A stretch of DNA of 64,000 bases from Bryopsis sp. KO-2023 (GCA_030272585.1 BSYQ01000001.1:868001-932000), one strand, 5' to 3'; positions 46,037 to 58,140 are shown, numbered from the stretch's first letter. The notes: generated from the letters alone by a model not told the origin. Numbers and translations are program-made.

Positions 46037-47252
46037 CTAAAGAAAACAGAAAAGGGGGCACTAAAGGATTGCCCCCCAAAAAAGCCAACACTGCCTGTGT
46101 CCAGAATTGTAATTTTCTCCCTGTACTTAAGCGACCTTGGTCCAGAAAGTCACCCCTCCCGTTCTCATACACCAAAGACGAACAAGAAAGCAATATACAA
46201 CTGGGAAAACGCTGCGTACGACACCTTCAATTCTCCTCGCCCAAGCGAGAAAATCAAGGACAAAAATTCCACAAAGACTTCCCCTCAAGTGGCGAGTCCA
46301 GTTAAATCGAATACAGACGCAACCTAGGGAGAGTAATCGACAAAGTGGGCTGACCCGTGGACCTGGCTAAAAGAACGACCAGAAGTGTGGTTTTTCAACA
46401 CCAGTGCCCCACCTCTGCGAAACTCTAGGCACCCACAAGGTTTTCGATACTTTAACACTCGTGTCCAAAAAGTCGTCCGAAACCCTTCAAAAAACGCTTG
46501 CTTTACGGGAGTTTCAAGAGAATTCGCACCTGTTCAACATAAGCCAGCGGAACTCTTATCACCTGTAACGTCCCAGTGATAGCCCCACGTCACGACCCTG
46601 GCTATCCCGAACGTACGAGCTGCGTTTTTTCCGCTCGAGGTGAACAGTAACTTGTCGCTATCGATAAGAGAGGGTTTCCTTCAACTGTGACTCGCTCACG
46701 CACTGAAACGACCAAACACCTGCCCTGCCTGCTTGTGGAGCACAGCGTTGTGGAACGGTGACTAACCCAGTTCCGACAACTGGAGAATCCTTCTGGCGGG
46801 AATCCGCCAATTCTCGCGAAACACAAAATGCATCCGCCAGTACCAGGCATGCCAATGAATAGGTTGTGTTGCGGATGAATCTGGATCGCGCGCGTGCAAG
46901 TTCGGTTTGGGAAACTGTCCATTCTGTGGTGGCGCAGGTGGATATCGTTGCTTTCCGAAGACACGACTCGCGGCCAGATCACTGGCGGCTGTGCGGTTCT
47001 TCAGCCTTATTGTCTGAACTTTGAGATTTGGTAGTTCTTGTGGCGTACTGCTCGCATCAGGTTGTGCTGCTTCCGACCACAAGCGGCTGGGAGCCTTCAG
47101 CTACAATTCAATCCCATGTTTATCACAATGCCCTTAATCTAATACCCGCTGGTCAAAGTAGTCCCTGGATTCATTTTCTACAGAAGAAGCTTATAATGAA
47201 GCCGCCAAATCTTGGAGCCAAAGCTTTGGAGCTTTGGAATTCCAAAACAGTT
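46037..47252. other. Unassigned, probably 5' end of RAMA gene and its promoter
   Basis: The missing first exons of the RAMA gene should be here. One phase-compatible candidate near 46205-46265 (minus strand, reading EVFVEFLSLIFSLGRGELK) would join the 46036 exon; a start codon was not secured. A minus-strand frame beginning with an ATG at 47082 has no support. Confidence 0.4.
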
Positions 47253-50200
47253 CTATCCCATCATCCTTGCACAGAAGTTTGCAGCTTGGAAGGGATCCAC
47301 GTCGAAATCGTGAGGTCTGGCACCTGGAAAACGAGAACGCAAGGGATCTGTTGGAACAATGCACATGTTTCGATTGGTCGCTTTGTTTAGGTGCACCGAC
47401 AGCCTTCGAAAAACGTCTGCGAGACATAGGACAGGTATCACTGCTCTCCTCACCAAGTTTCACTGCGGTTTGAGCAACCCGGCGATACTCAAGTGGATTT
47501 TGAGCGATGGACTTGGCCTGCATGTTCACCAGAGTTCAGTCGTTCCCATTCTTTTCTTTATGGGATGGAGAACTCATACTGCACTGCAATCATGAGGCCC
47601 TCACCAAATTCGAATTAAACGGTTCCATCCTTTTGAACAATGCATCCCATTCCGAGTTTACCAGCGGCACACCAGTGGGAATTCCTTCAGTTTCGACAAC
47701 CTGCACAAATCCTTCGACTCTTATAAGAGAAGTGTGGGTCATTTTTCCCAACCACGGGAGGTTCTGCGTGTCAAAACACAAACTCCCAAGCCTGTACTCT
47801 TACCTCGAACGAAATTCCGTAAGTGTCGTGACGGCACTTCAGCTGCATTCCCATTCCAGGGACCACCCTCCGCTCCTCCACAAACTGAACAGCTTGCTGC
47901 CAGGTCGATCCAATGCCATCACAATAGGGACTGGTACTAAGGCTCCTTTCTTCATCCAAATACAGATCGAACCAAAACATAACTGCATTGAAAATACCCT
48001 CCGTATCAATTTTCACGCCAATCTCACAGTCCCCCGCCTCCATGTTGGCGTCCACCTCGTTGAAATCAAAATCAAACGCCGTCGCCTTGGGCCCAAGCGC
48101 TGTCCACTTATGTTCTGACGACTTTAGGTTCAAGCCTTCGTAGTTCGGACGCCAGTGAAAACTATTAACGTGGTCCATTTTGCTTCCACATATGTTGGTG
48201 ACTCGATTTATCTGGATTGGTTGAAAAAACACTGTTGCACCCATCGGTACCAATGTGGCCTCAGGAGTGAGCAGATTGGCTTTTGCCGCATGGAAGATGT
48301 GCAAACACCCTTCGCCAATCAATCCTGAGTCGAAAACCTGGAGCAGAGGTAAACATACATCTGTGTTTGTGTCCAAGCTGCAGAAGTAGGTCGAAACGCT
48401 GTCGATCTCAACTTACCTCCATCACACAGATATCCGCCTTTTCTTTGACCTCAGGTGGTGATCCATCAGGTTTTGTAGAGGTCGTGATACGGCGAACATC
48501 TTTGTTAATCACCTCTACCACAGCGCCAAATCCATTTAAGACGATCACTTCTTCACAAAGATCGGCCATGTGCGAAGTTACCTCAACTGCATAAACACGA
48601 TCAGCCCCTTCCCTACACCGAAAACTTCACCACTTCAAGACTGGTGGATGGATCTATCCATTGGAGACCACCCTAAGAGTGTTTTGTAACAAAAATTTTG
48701 TTTTTTGTGCAATATTTCCCAGTCGTTCCTCTCCACCTTGCTGACATCATTGACAGAAGCCCCGATCCAGCGCCAGCGTCCAAAACAGTCACCCGTTGTC
48801 CACCGGATGCCCGTTTGAGTTCGATCGCCGACTTTATTGCTGCATAGTACCGTTCGTTTCGTTTATCGTCTAGGAGCATGTCGAAGTGCCATCGGGGTAT
48901 GGTAGCGTGCAGGGGGCGAAACTGAGAAGGATTTGTTTGGAACCAGATATGCCCGGGGTCTTTCGCCAACGTAAGATCAACCTGTTACAAGCAAATACGT
49001 TTTTGACATAGTTTGCAGGAGATTGTTCGGTGGCTTGTTTCGGCATGGGAGAAGAGTATATGTATGCATATCTACGGTTCGCACCTTATTCCCTGACTTC
49101 ACATGAGTTCCCTCAATGTACTGGAGGGACTGACGCCAGGAGCCACAACAATTTCCAGTGGACAACGTACTATAGCTCGCCACAGTTCCCCCCATATTTC
49201 CCTCCAGCTCAAACCACATTCCAATACCATTGCATGTACCCCCTTTGCTGGCAAACAAGACGCACGTTTTATCGACCAGCTTGAGGACGTTAGAAATGAT
49301 GATTTTGCATTGCCCCTCATTCGAATTCGCTGCTTTTTGGTGGTGCAGTTATTGAGATCAACCTGTGGTGATGGGTACTTCGAAAATCTCCTCTGAGTTC
49401 CACTTCATAGGTTCAAGAGGGGGCGACGTCCCGTGCTGGTCCACAACCTTTTGTAAATCTAAAGCAGCCACTCGAAAGGGTTCCGACAAAACTTGGTGCT
49501 GAAACCTGTACCACAAACGTTGTTCTTGACTTGTTTCAAACACAACCTTAGGAGCAACTCGGCTTCTCAACAGGTGCAACTCTTAATCAAATCATGATTA
49601 CACACGAAGAAGCCGAAAAAAAAACTCTTAAAAAAACACCAAGGAGCTGAATTGAAGAGGTGCTGAATATCAGAGCACTCACTCGTCCAGGTTCACTCGT
49701 GCATGCCCTGGATGCCACAAGTAACGGTTCAAGGACGACATGTCGAAATGCTCACTGACACGCCCTATAGTAGTGTCTACCAGCATCGCCAGAGCTTGGA
49801 CTTTAGAGGGAATGATGGTACACTGTGGGGCTGCTAATTTCTTCGCAGCATGTTCCACCGAGCTCCATAGACCTTTCCCCAAAACGCTGCCAAACAAGAA
49901 TGTGTCCAGCATTCAGACTCTGAAGCACTCCGTGATGAGGAGCAAGCCGAAAGGGTGTTACCTGTGGTCGATGTTGTCTAGAACTAAAATGTCAGCGGGT
50001 TCCATGACATATTCCTCCATTGAGTTCTTGCCCTCCATTTCCACCTCGGTGGAAGACGATGAACAGTATTTCAAAGGGAGCGTGGCTACTTCAATTGGGC
50101 AGTTACCGCTCCTGTGTGCAACGGGCCTGCTCAGACTTGGCAACGATAGTCTATTCCCAAGTTGAACGAGCGAGGAGACCCTACTTGTTTCTGAGGATGC

Positions 50201-51553
50201 TTTCTTTCGCGACAGAGTACATCAGCCGATTTTGCTCGATGCATGTGACTCGCCCAGCCCCAAAGCTAGCTGCCATCAAACCGAGAATTCCACTCCCAGC
50301 TTCAACGACCACAACATGGCTTCCTGCAAGGATGCATGGCACACTCAATTGTTGGGCATGCATGTGTGCTCTTGAAGTCGAAAAACAACACGAACACCGA
50401 CAAAGATTGCCGTAGTGAGAGGCAAGCCTTGCCTGGTTTGCTTTCAATGGCTTTCTTCATATTATCGGCATAGAATTTCAGGCGAATGTCATCATGCAGA
50501 ATTCTTATTGCTTCCTTTGGGGCTGACAGTTCATTTAAAGCCTTCACGTACTCCACCACCACTGCGTCAATCCCCTTCGTTGTGCTTGTATCGCACCGCT
50601 CCAGCTTCATGGCTGGAAGAAACGTAGGCCGCCTTCACGAAAGAGCATGTCAATGCAAGAAACATTGCACGCATGCCCCTCCAACATATCGACTGCAACA
50701 TCATACCATTCGAAGTCGTCGATTTCCCACTCTGGCGCCACCATACTTTGCTTGAGCTGGTTCAGCATCGCTGTTCGAGCATCCTCCTGCAGACGCTGCC
50801 ATTTTCAGAACTCGCCGTCCTACCCAATCAGCATTCGCTCAAATCGATTTCCCACCACCCCCCGTCACCATTCTTGCATTCTTGAGCTTCAAAGCTACAT
50901 TCCTTCTTTGCATTTTGACCTGCGCAGCCATGCGATCTTTGTCGTGTTCGTCTCGATCCTTCGCCTCCTCGAGTCTTTTTATCTGACGTTCGCAAAAAGC
51001 AATCAGGAGCAGGTAAAGCGATAAAACGAAATCGATTAGCGGCTAGAGTGAGTGTTTGTTTTGTGTCCAAGACTCGATCGCCGCCGCCTACCAGTTCTGA
51101 GTTGTTGGGGTCGTATCTGGAGCCAGTTTGGAAGGCTCTTTTTGCTTCCCCCCAAAGTCCTAGCTTAAGAAGGGCACAGCCTTCGCGATAGTGGCCTTTC
51201 GGCCAAGCGCTGTTGATCCGAATGCATTTCTGTGCATCGTGAAGAGCCTCGATCGTTTTTCCAAGGCGCAGCTTCACATTCGATCGATTGCTCAGCACCT
51301 TGAACTCGTTGGGTTGCAGCGCGAGGCACTGGTCGTAATAGTGCAACGCACCTGCGTCCGCGAAAACCAATCAACACAGTTTGGCAACGTCGAGATTGCT
51401 CTGTGTATGCAATTGGGTCTTGGAAATGCAACCTTTCAAGTTGTCATCATTGAACGCTGAGTTCCCTGCGTTCTTCAGTACTTGCGCCAGTTCGTGAACC
51501 TCCTCCGAAAGCACAGGTACAGCTTGAACGCAGGGCGAGCCTTCCCTCGTCAT
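47253..51553 (-). CDS. Protein arginine methyltransferase with N-terminal TPRs and two catalytic modules (PRMT7/PRMT9-like)
   Basis: Sixteen exons close in phase: 51553-51433, 51351-51092, 50982-50869, 50786-50639, 50612-50433, 50323-50185, 50126-49962, 49886-49683, 49565-49379, 49279-49085, 48981-48737, 48612-48417, 48337-47804, 47700-47605, 47517-47454 and 47416-47253; 1,003 residues. Order: TPR repeats (LKNAGNSAFNDDNLKG, YYDQCLALQPNEFKVLSNR); a charged helix; module 1 with SAM motif VVVVEAGSGILGLM but a degraded double-E loop (ILVLDN...VLGKG); module 2 with RWHFDMLLDDKRNERY, VTVLDAGAGSGLLSMM and an intact double-E loop (VMEVFDSGLIGEG); a beta-barrel. TPRs plus two modules is the PRMT9 plan. 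It should transfer methyl groups from S-adenosylmethionine to protein arginines. The donor after 50433 is GC. The intron 50638-50613 is only 26 bases; an alternative 38-base intron (50670-50633) also closes. Confidence 0.87.
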
Positions 51554-52305
51554 TGTGTTCTGATCCACTTGCAGAATAGTGCGCTTGTTAGGATGCCAAA
51601 ACTGGTTTAAATTTTGCCTGTATACAGGAATCTGACCGTCGTTCCAACGGAATAGGGGCTCGAAAATCTGTGAACAAACGTACGACCCCAAGCCCAACCT
51701 AAATACCCCCCCCAATACAAAAAATCTATGTACCATCCCCCCCCCCTATTTTTACCCCCCATCAGCACTAGATCAATCAACCCCCTCGACTGGATGGAAC
51801 ACTCCCTTGCAATTGCCCTGAGGGTCATGCTACCACCAACCTTCCAAGTGCAACTTCAGACAGAGTTGCAGTTTTCTCTCAACAAAAGAATACCAGAAAA
51901 TCACCGAAGGCAGGCAAAGACGAACAAGATCAGGAATACCTCACAACAGCTCTGAGGGTTTCCTACCCATGACTGGTTGGTTACAAATGAGGAAAACAGA
52001 CGGAGATGACCCCCAAACAAAAACAGTGGATTTTTTTCTTAGCATTTATCCCCCCCCCCCCTTTTTTGCTGACAGCCCCACCAACAATATGACAAGAGTT
52101 TTTTAGCTTCTTGTGAATTTCTTGACCTGAACTTTTCCCCAACCCCCCGCCCCTCCACAGAACGCCCTCAACACAACAATCAATTCATTGGGCTCATTCA
52201 ATGACTCCGAAATCGGACTTCTCTACCCCAGCATGCTGCCGACACAGGTCACCAAAATAAAACAAAGCTCCAATTTTAATCACTAGAAAAAATCGAAAAA
52301 AGTCT
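51554..52305. other. Intergenic, no gene recognised
   Basis: It holds the 5' flank of the methyltransferase gene and the 3' flank of the SIS gene. C-rich runs (51705-51760, 52050-52065) and short frames only. Confidence 0.6.
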
Positions 52306-53361
52306 CTATTCCAAATTTGTATGCTTAGCCAGCATGTCGTTCTCAGCAACCCCCCTCCTCTTTTGAATCATAAGGGCCACGCATTCAAACACCATCCATA
52401 GGGTAACTTCATATGCAGAGCCGAGCTGCAATATCTTTTGTGGGTTTTCCCCACCGCTGTTTGAATCCAATTTGGCACTCTTGCTGACGTTCGAGGGGAT
52501 GGGAAAAGTGGGGATTCGAATGACATGGTCTGCGAAAGGCAAGGGGGCAGTTTGATGTGCAGTGAAAGCGATCACTCGGGTTCCAGCACGAATCGCAGCC
52601 AGGCACACAGCATTAACCTGGAAAAACACCTTGACATCAGTTTTCAAATATCAACCCAACCCGCCCAAACTTCAGTTTCGAAGTCTACAAAATCAATTAG
52701 CTCGAGGTTATGAAAAAAAGGTTTTCCTCGATTAAGGATTTCTCTAATTCTCTCAAAAAAAGAGCTGAAAAAAAAAGTCCGAGCATCTACCAACTCTACC
52801 ATAGAAGAGTGTTTGAATTCAAATATTTTGAATCTTATATTTACCTCGACCGAAATAAATCAAGGTCCTGCCGGGCAGCAAATTTTTCTGATGATCGAAA
52901 AAAAGAGAGAGAGAGAGGAGTCCTGAGCGGACAAGTTTGATTCACGTAATAAAAAAATTACATACCGTGTTGTAGAAACTTGGGCCAGCGCTAGCCAGCA
53001 TTATATCCCCCGCAGTGACGACCGGAGTGTCGATTTCTCCGACCATATACGCATCCAACCCCAGATGGCGTAAGCGAACCACGAACGACTTCATTACCAG
53101 TTTCTCTCTCCCCACCCCATAGCAACACACTTTCCCGGCAGTGCACAGCTCCACGGCCAGAGCAGTCACATCGTTTGCTTGCATTCCACCTAGAGCACTG
53201 GACACCTCCCCCAGCACTGCAGCAGAGAGTTTGGTAAAGTCGTCGAATGATTCTTCGTCCAAGTCTTCTAAACGTCGTTTAACGCCGGTAGTCGCCAATC
53301 CCATGCTTCCATCAGCATTGTTCCGATTATCCGATCCAGACTCATGGGGGTGATGGTCCAT
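52306..53361 (-). CDS. SIS-domain sugar-phosphate isomerase (6-phospho-3-hexuloisomerase-like)
   Basis: Two exons, 53361-52966 and 52617-52306, join in phase to give 235 residues; an upstream in-frame ATG at 53430 would add 23. After an N-terminal extension of about 50 residues the SIS fold begins: KVCCYGVGREKLVMKSFVVR, HLGLDAYMVGEIDTPVV, GDIMLASAGPSFYNTV, then ALAAIR-like helix AVCLAAIRAGTRVIAFT. It ends in ENDMLAKHTNLE, which resembles the conserved C-terminal RHANLE of microbial 3-hexulose-6-phosphate isomerases. That enzyme interconverts 3-hexulose-6-phosphate and fructose-6-phosphate. Plants carry a related SIS protein of unclear role, and no hexulose-phosphate synthase partner is visible nearby. 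Substrate is therefore inferred from family only. No transit peptide is obvious. Confidence 0.88.
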
Positions 53362-53833
53362 TCCCTGAGGCTGACAGAAATGAACAATCATCAAATAATG
53401 GAAAGGGTTAAGCGCTACGGACTCTACCATCCATTACGTCAACCGAAATCTTTTAGTTTTTCAGATTCTTTTTTCGAGGGGCTATCCGCACAATACTTGA
53501 ATTTGATGTCAGTAAATTTGAAATTGTGAAAAAAACATGCAGAGGGTGAAAAAAAATTACTCCTGTTACATGTAGAATTGTTTGCGACTTCACAAAGTGA
53601 AAGCAAAGTGCATGGAGAAACGTATAACAATGTACACTATCATGTCGAATTCTTGCGAAAGTAATTAAAAAAAAACAAATCACGAAAACCAGACAAGCTC
53701 CTCCTTGCTGACCAAACTTAGAGAATGTTTTTCTTTTGTGTGTGTGTGTGTGTGTTGTGGGGGGGGAATGAAACAGATATTACATTCAAGGATAAATATT
53801 TATCTTTGGTGGTGTTTTTGTGGAAAAACTCAC

Positions 53834-55148
53834 TTTGTTTCCTTGACGCTTGGACCGTGCCAGGCGGTTTTTCAACCATACAGAAACTTGAGCTTCTTTC
53901 GCTTCACCGGCACATTTCACAGCGGCGAACAGCTCTGGTGTTGGCTTGGTGTACCCTGTTCAGAAAATCCAAAAAATTAAAAATTAACTTGACTTAGGCC
54001 AGCAAATGTACTGATTGGGTAAGCAAAAGCCCTCATTCCATTTTATTTTCTGGTTTTTATTTTTTATTTTTGGTATTTTATTAGGTTCAAATACCTGAAT
54101 TGAAATGTCTTTCCAGCAGAGTGAGCTGTGCCGAGTTGGGTTTCCATCGCGTCTTGGGAGTTTGCTGCTGGATGGGGGCGAAATCATGGGCAGGGCCCAG
54201 CACATGGTCGGTCCTGAGCAAAGCTCCCCCCACTCCTCCCACTTGCATCCCCCTCATATCGTGCAAGCCCCTGTGTTGACCCAAAAGCTGTCCCTTGTTT
54301 TCCAACTTGACAGGTGTAAAAGTTGAGCCTTTCAGCTGATTCAAATCTTGCACCAGAACGTGCACTTGCCCTGTTCGTTCGTCGGTAACGACCTGTCGGC
54401 CAGCGGCGTCGATACTGATGGGCAGCCGGCCCTGAATCACTTGCTCCGGCACGTTTCTCTCCATCACAGACCCGGTGAAGTAGACCTGCTCGTTCATTGT
54501 GGGTATGCCTGACGTCGTTGCGAGGACGCCGGGGTCCGGCACTACTTGCTGCCCAGCCAACTGAACATCCATCGGCGATACCGCACGTTGCCCGTTATGC
54601 ACTGCGAACTGAATTGGTGTGAAGTCCAGTTCCGGAGAGCGACTGACGCCCTCCCCGGAGCCAGACTGTGGAGCACGCTCCTCGACAGGAACTCCGGTTG
54701 ACGCCCCTACCCCGGCGCTGACTCCAGGAGAGGCCCCCGAAACACCAGGATACCCCACGGGCGACATCGTCCTCGTTACCGCGTTCGCGGTCGCAGTCGC
54801 GTTCGCGTCGAAATGTCCTCCCGGTACCCCTGCCATGACTTTCCCATTTCCGTCAGTCCCGCTGACTCCATCTCTGTTCAGCAGCGAGGTGAGCCAATTC
54901 GATACGCTGCTGCTCGTGACGTCGCTCCCAGGTGGATTCGCACTCATCCCCTCTTCTGTAAGGTCGGGGGTCGGGCTACCCGTCCCTGAGTTGATGAACT
55001 CTGGAGGGCCGCTCAACGGGATAGGTGCTGGAACTGAGGAGATGGTTTGAATTGTCGTCGGGACTGGTGGAGCAATGGGGGCCGCTTCACTATGACAGGG
55101 GGTCGGCATTGAAGCTGGCTCTTCTGGAGGGTTTTGCGTGGTCGCCAT
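53834..55148 (-). CDS. Homeodomain protein, WOX-like, C-terminus uncertain
   Basis: Exon 1 (55148-54095) and exon 2 (53955-53834) join in phase within the homeodomain. The first 330 residues are disordered and rich in Pro, Ser, Gly, Thr and Val. The homeodomain starts at TRWKPNSAQLTLLERHFNSG and continues with YTKPTPELFAAVKCAGEAKE, then recognition helix VSVWLKNRLARSKRQ. The invariant Trp and Asn are present, but the usual Phe of WFxN is Leu. The RWxPxxxQLxxLE start and ARSKR end resemble the WOX13-like branch of plant WUSCHEL-related homeobox proteins. It should bind DNA and regulate transcription. A last small exon may lie near 53680-53704 (minus strand, reading EELVWFS then a TGA), joined through an ag acceptor in phase 0; this is weak. 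An ATG at 55220 is an alternative start. Confidence 0.75.
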
Positions 55149-55838
55149 GCTTGCCTCTACTCTCCTCCAATCACCCTGTCGTTGAAAGTCGTCCGGCCAA
55201 CCGAAACCACCTCTCTTCACACAACCACACCCATAGAACCCAGTTCAGCGAGCGTCCACCGAACAAGATCCCAAGCTACCAATGCCCGCGCATTGTAAAC
55301 TACCCACGCCACCGCATCCTCGCGACGACCGGGACAACGGGGTTATTCGCGCGACACCCCAACACGCGCAAGCTGCCCTTCGCGAACGCGCTTGTTTGAC
55401 GAGCCAATCCGTCGCGACGAAAAAAACGAAACAAACACTGGACTCTTTCGTGACCTCTCGAACTCATGTGCTGCGTCGCGAACGAAAACCGTGAAAATAT
55501 TCTGATTCGGTGAAGGAAAACAGGCAGAAATTTCTTCACCTGCGTGTGGCTGCCTCCTTTCGTTGAACCGATAGACTTCCCAGTAATCATCCAAGTTATC
55601 AGAACAGCCACCGTACGTAGATCCGCCAAGGGGTTCCGTCTTGTGGGCGCGAGATCCAGTTAATGCGCTCGCCATACGCCCACGTGGGCGCTCTGTTGGA
55701 TCACGTGCAGTGAGCCTCATTCGTTCAACACTGGACTCGCAAGGGACCACATCTTGGTGCCAGGTTCAGAATCCGAATTAAATGACGACATCCACACTCT
55801 TGCAAGCTTTCCACCAAAACTGATGGACGTCTCTAAAC
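55149..55838. other. 5' flank of homeodomain gene; possible extra exon
   Basis: A minus-strand block at 55675-55540 (reading SDNLDDYWEVYRFNERRQ, ended by a gtgaag donor) looks exon-like. It could not be joined in phase to the homeodomain gene or to a gene of its own. Confidence 0.35.
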
Positions 55839-58023
55839 TTACAGAAGAATTCCAACGTCCCACAGAACACTACTGCCCTCCTCTTCCTGCACATGGAGCA
55901 AATTGATGGATTGTTGATAGCAGACAAGGACACAATTCCCCATACCCAAAGATTCCGACTTCTAGGGTGTGGAGCTGTGACTCAGTCGATAATGTCCAGT
56001 GATCATGTGCATCTCTGGTTCGATTGGCAATAGTTCAGCAATTTATGAGCGACGCCAGCCAACCTCCCTACTTTCACCACACCACACCCCAACCGCACAA
56101 CTCACACCCATTTCAGAATGGACATCTTGGAGCCTCAAAAACTGGTGTTGCAGATGGTTTTATGCCAGCGATATGTGGCCCACTTGTGAAGGAAATGCTA
56201 CCAAGAAGGATGAGGCATTGACTCCGCACAGAGCCATGACGATCCCGCCAGGCATCAAGCTCTTTTCTGGCAAGATCGGTGCCCCTTCTTCCAGCAACGG
56301 TTCCAGCAAATTCGCAGTCCCAATTAAATGCAGCACATGCATCGAATCACATACCAAAATCTTCCACCCTGCACACACAAATTCAATTCAATTCAATTCC
56401 CCCATTCTTTTTCCACTTTGTACTCAACAAGCTTGAATAAAAACCAGCAGGTCACCGCACCAATTTCTGGTTTCATTCGTTTTTTACATACGAATATAAA
56501 TTAAACTAATATAAATTCCACTGGTGATTGAAGCACCATGGCCACCCAAACGGCACCACCCTCAGTGCAGCTCCATCAGCCCACTCTACCTCTCAAGTCA
56601 TCATCTTTGTCGTACTTTCCAGAATTGCTTGGCAGAACTGAGAAAAATGCCACCCGAAATAGAAAATTCAGCCTGGTCACATCAGCCTCCCTGCTCTTGC
56701 TAGACCCACTCTTCACCAGCTTAACAAGGTACATGGCACCCTGCGTATCTTGGACCAAGACTCGATTTGCCCCGGCACCATGCATGCATGCGATTTTCAT
56801 TTCCCCAGGAATCAAATCAGATTTCTCTCCCCAAGGAAGCATGCAAGCCTTGGCAGGGATGTCCCCTTGCGGCTCTGCACTTCGATTGAGCAGCTTTTCA
56901 GCCTTGTAGAACAAAATCCTCTCCTCCTCCGCAACGAACAGGTATGATGGTGTTGCTAGCACACATGCAACTGGATTTCCCATCCGAATCGTCGACACCC
57001 ATGCAAGTTGAAGCTCATTCGGTTGGCTGGACGGGGGATTCCCTAGTCGAGTGCGGGAGTGGGTCGGCTGCAGCCGTGTTCTCAGCCTCATTGCCACAAT
57101 TGCAACTCGATTAGGGCCAGCCACAGCCAAGAAATTTGTGGTGGCTGTGCATGAACACCAGGGGACATTGAAAGCCAGCAATCTGTTTTCCCTTTGAGCT
57201 TGAGTTGAGCAGGGGTCCCCCAGGATGTTGACGGTGGCGGCCCGAAACACAGACCGTGTCCTTTCCTCGATCACTGGGAGGCACTCCCATGCTTGCAAGG
57301 AGACTCCTAAAGCAATGAGTGTGTGAGGGTGTATGGTTCAATCAATCGACCGGTAGGCCACTTTATCTTTTTTGCTCCATAAGAAATGAAGTTCATTGGG
57401 TACCTCTGTGCTCCATGGCTGTCATAGATATGGCGACTGTCGCCTCCAGCATGTCATGTTTTGTGGGGGAGGAGCCATTCGAATCCCTAATTGGAAACCA
57501 AGCCAAGATTTTCAACCAATGAAATGCGCTTGTTTCATTCAACCCCCAACCTTCTTCAGTCGAGTTGCTTGCCTCTGAGGGACCTCTTCTCTAACCAGGG
57601 CAAAAGCAAAGTCGTCTGTGGTTGACGTCTTAACAAGCTGGCTGTCTATGTTCAATGCGTGCAGTTCCCCAGAGCCATCAACGAAGGTTAGCGCAACGAA
57701 TCGGCCTGTTGGATCGCACACCAACGACCGAACATCTACCTTTGAAGGGAAACAACACTGCATCCTTCTTAATGCTGCGAATTTCCCGAGTCCAGGAGTT
57801 GCATATGAGAGGTGATGCAAGACCTTGATGTAAGCCCCCAATGCACGAATGGATAATCTTGGGTTGGACGAAATGTCGCACAAGGAGTGATCTGGGCGCC
57901 CAGGGGCGGTTTCAACTGATCTGGAGGCGGCAGCTGTGTGTTTCTTGTAATTGATGTTTGTTGTTTGTTTGTTTCTTGAATGGTTTCGTTAGATAGAGAA
58001 TGACCAACAGTGCAATCCTTCAT
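55839..58023 (-). CDS. Beta-propeller-like protein of unknown function
   Basis: Six exons close exactly in phase: 58023-58005 (19 bases, MKDCTV), 57891-57573, 57486-57404, 57306-56590, 56368-56184 and 55961-55839, giving 481 residues. Repeating beta-strand-like segments suggest a WD40-like or related propeller: SLVCDPTGRFVALTFVDGSG, FLAVAGPNRVAIVAM, YLFVAEEERILFYKAEKLL, ILVCDSMHVLHLIG and NCVLVCYQQSINLLHV, ending VLWDVGILL. There is no signal peptide and no membrane span. Canonical GH...WD motifs are mostly absent, and I do not recognise the family. The donor of exon 2 (57572-57571) is GC (ag|gcaagc) and is the only one that keeps frame. Its start codon is 118 bases from the MITE-like repeat copy B. 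Confidence 0.7.
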
Positions 58024-58140
58024 CTGGATCTTTGAAAAACTTAAGTCTCCTGATCGTTGGAAGGGATGGAGGGCTGCAGTCCGTCAACCAGCCATGGGCT
58101 GGAAAACGAACCTAGCAAGCAGAGATTTTTTTTTCAATTT

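Noticed and set aside
46602-47082. Two overlapping minus-strand frames of 106 and 126 codons
   Set aside because: They overlap in different frames with no motif, and neither can be joined to the RAMA gene in the required phase.
55343-55750. A 135-codon minus-strand frame upstream of the homeodomain gene
   Set aside because: Only a 45-codon part ending at a gtgaag donor looks exon-like, and it could not be joined in phase to any neighbour.
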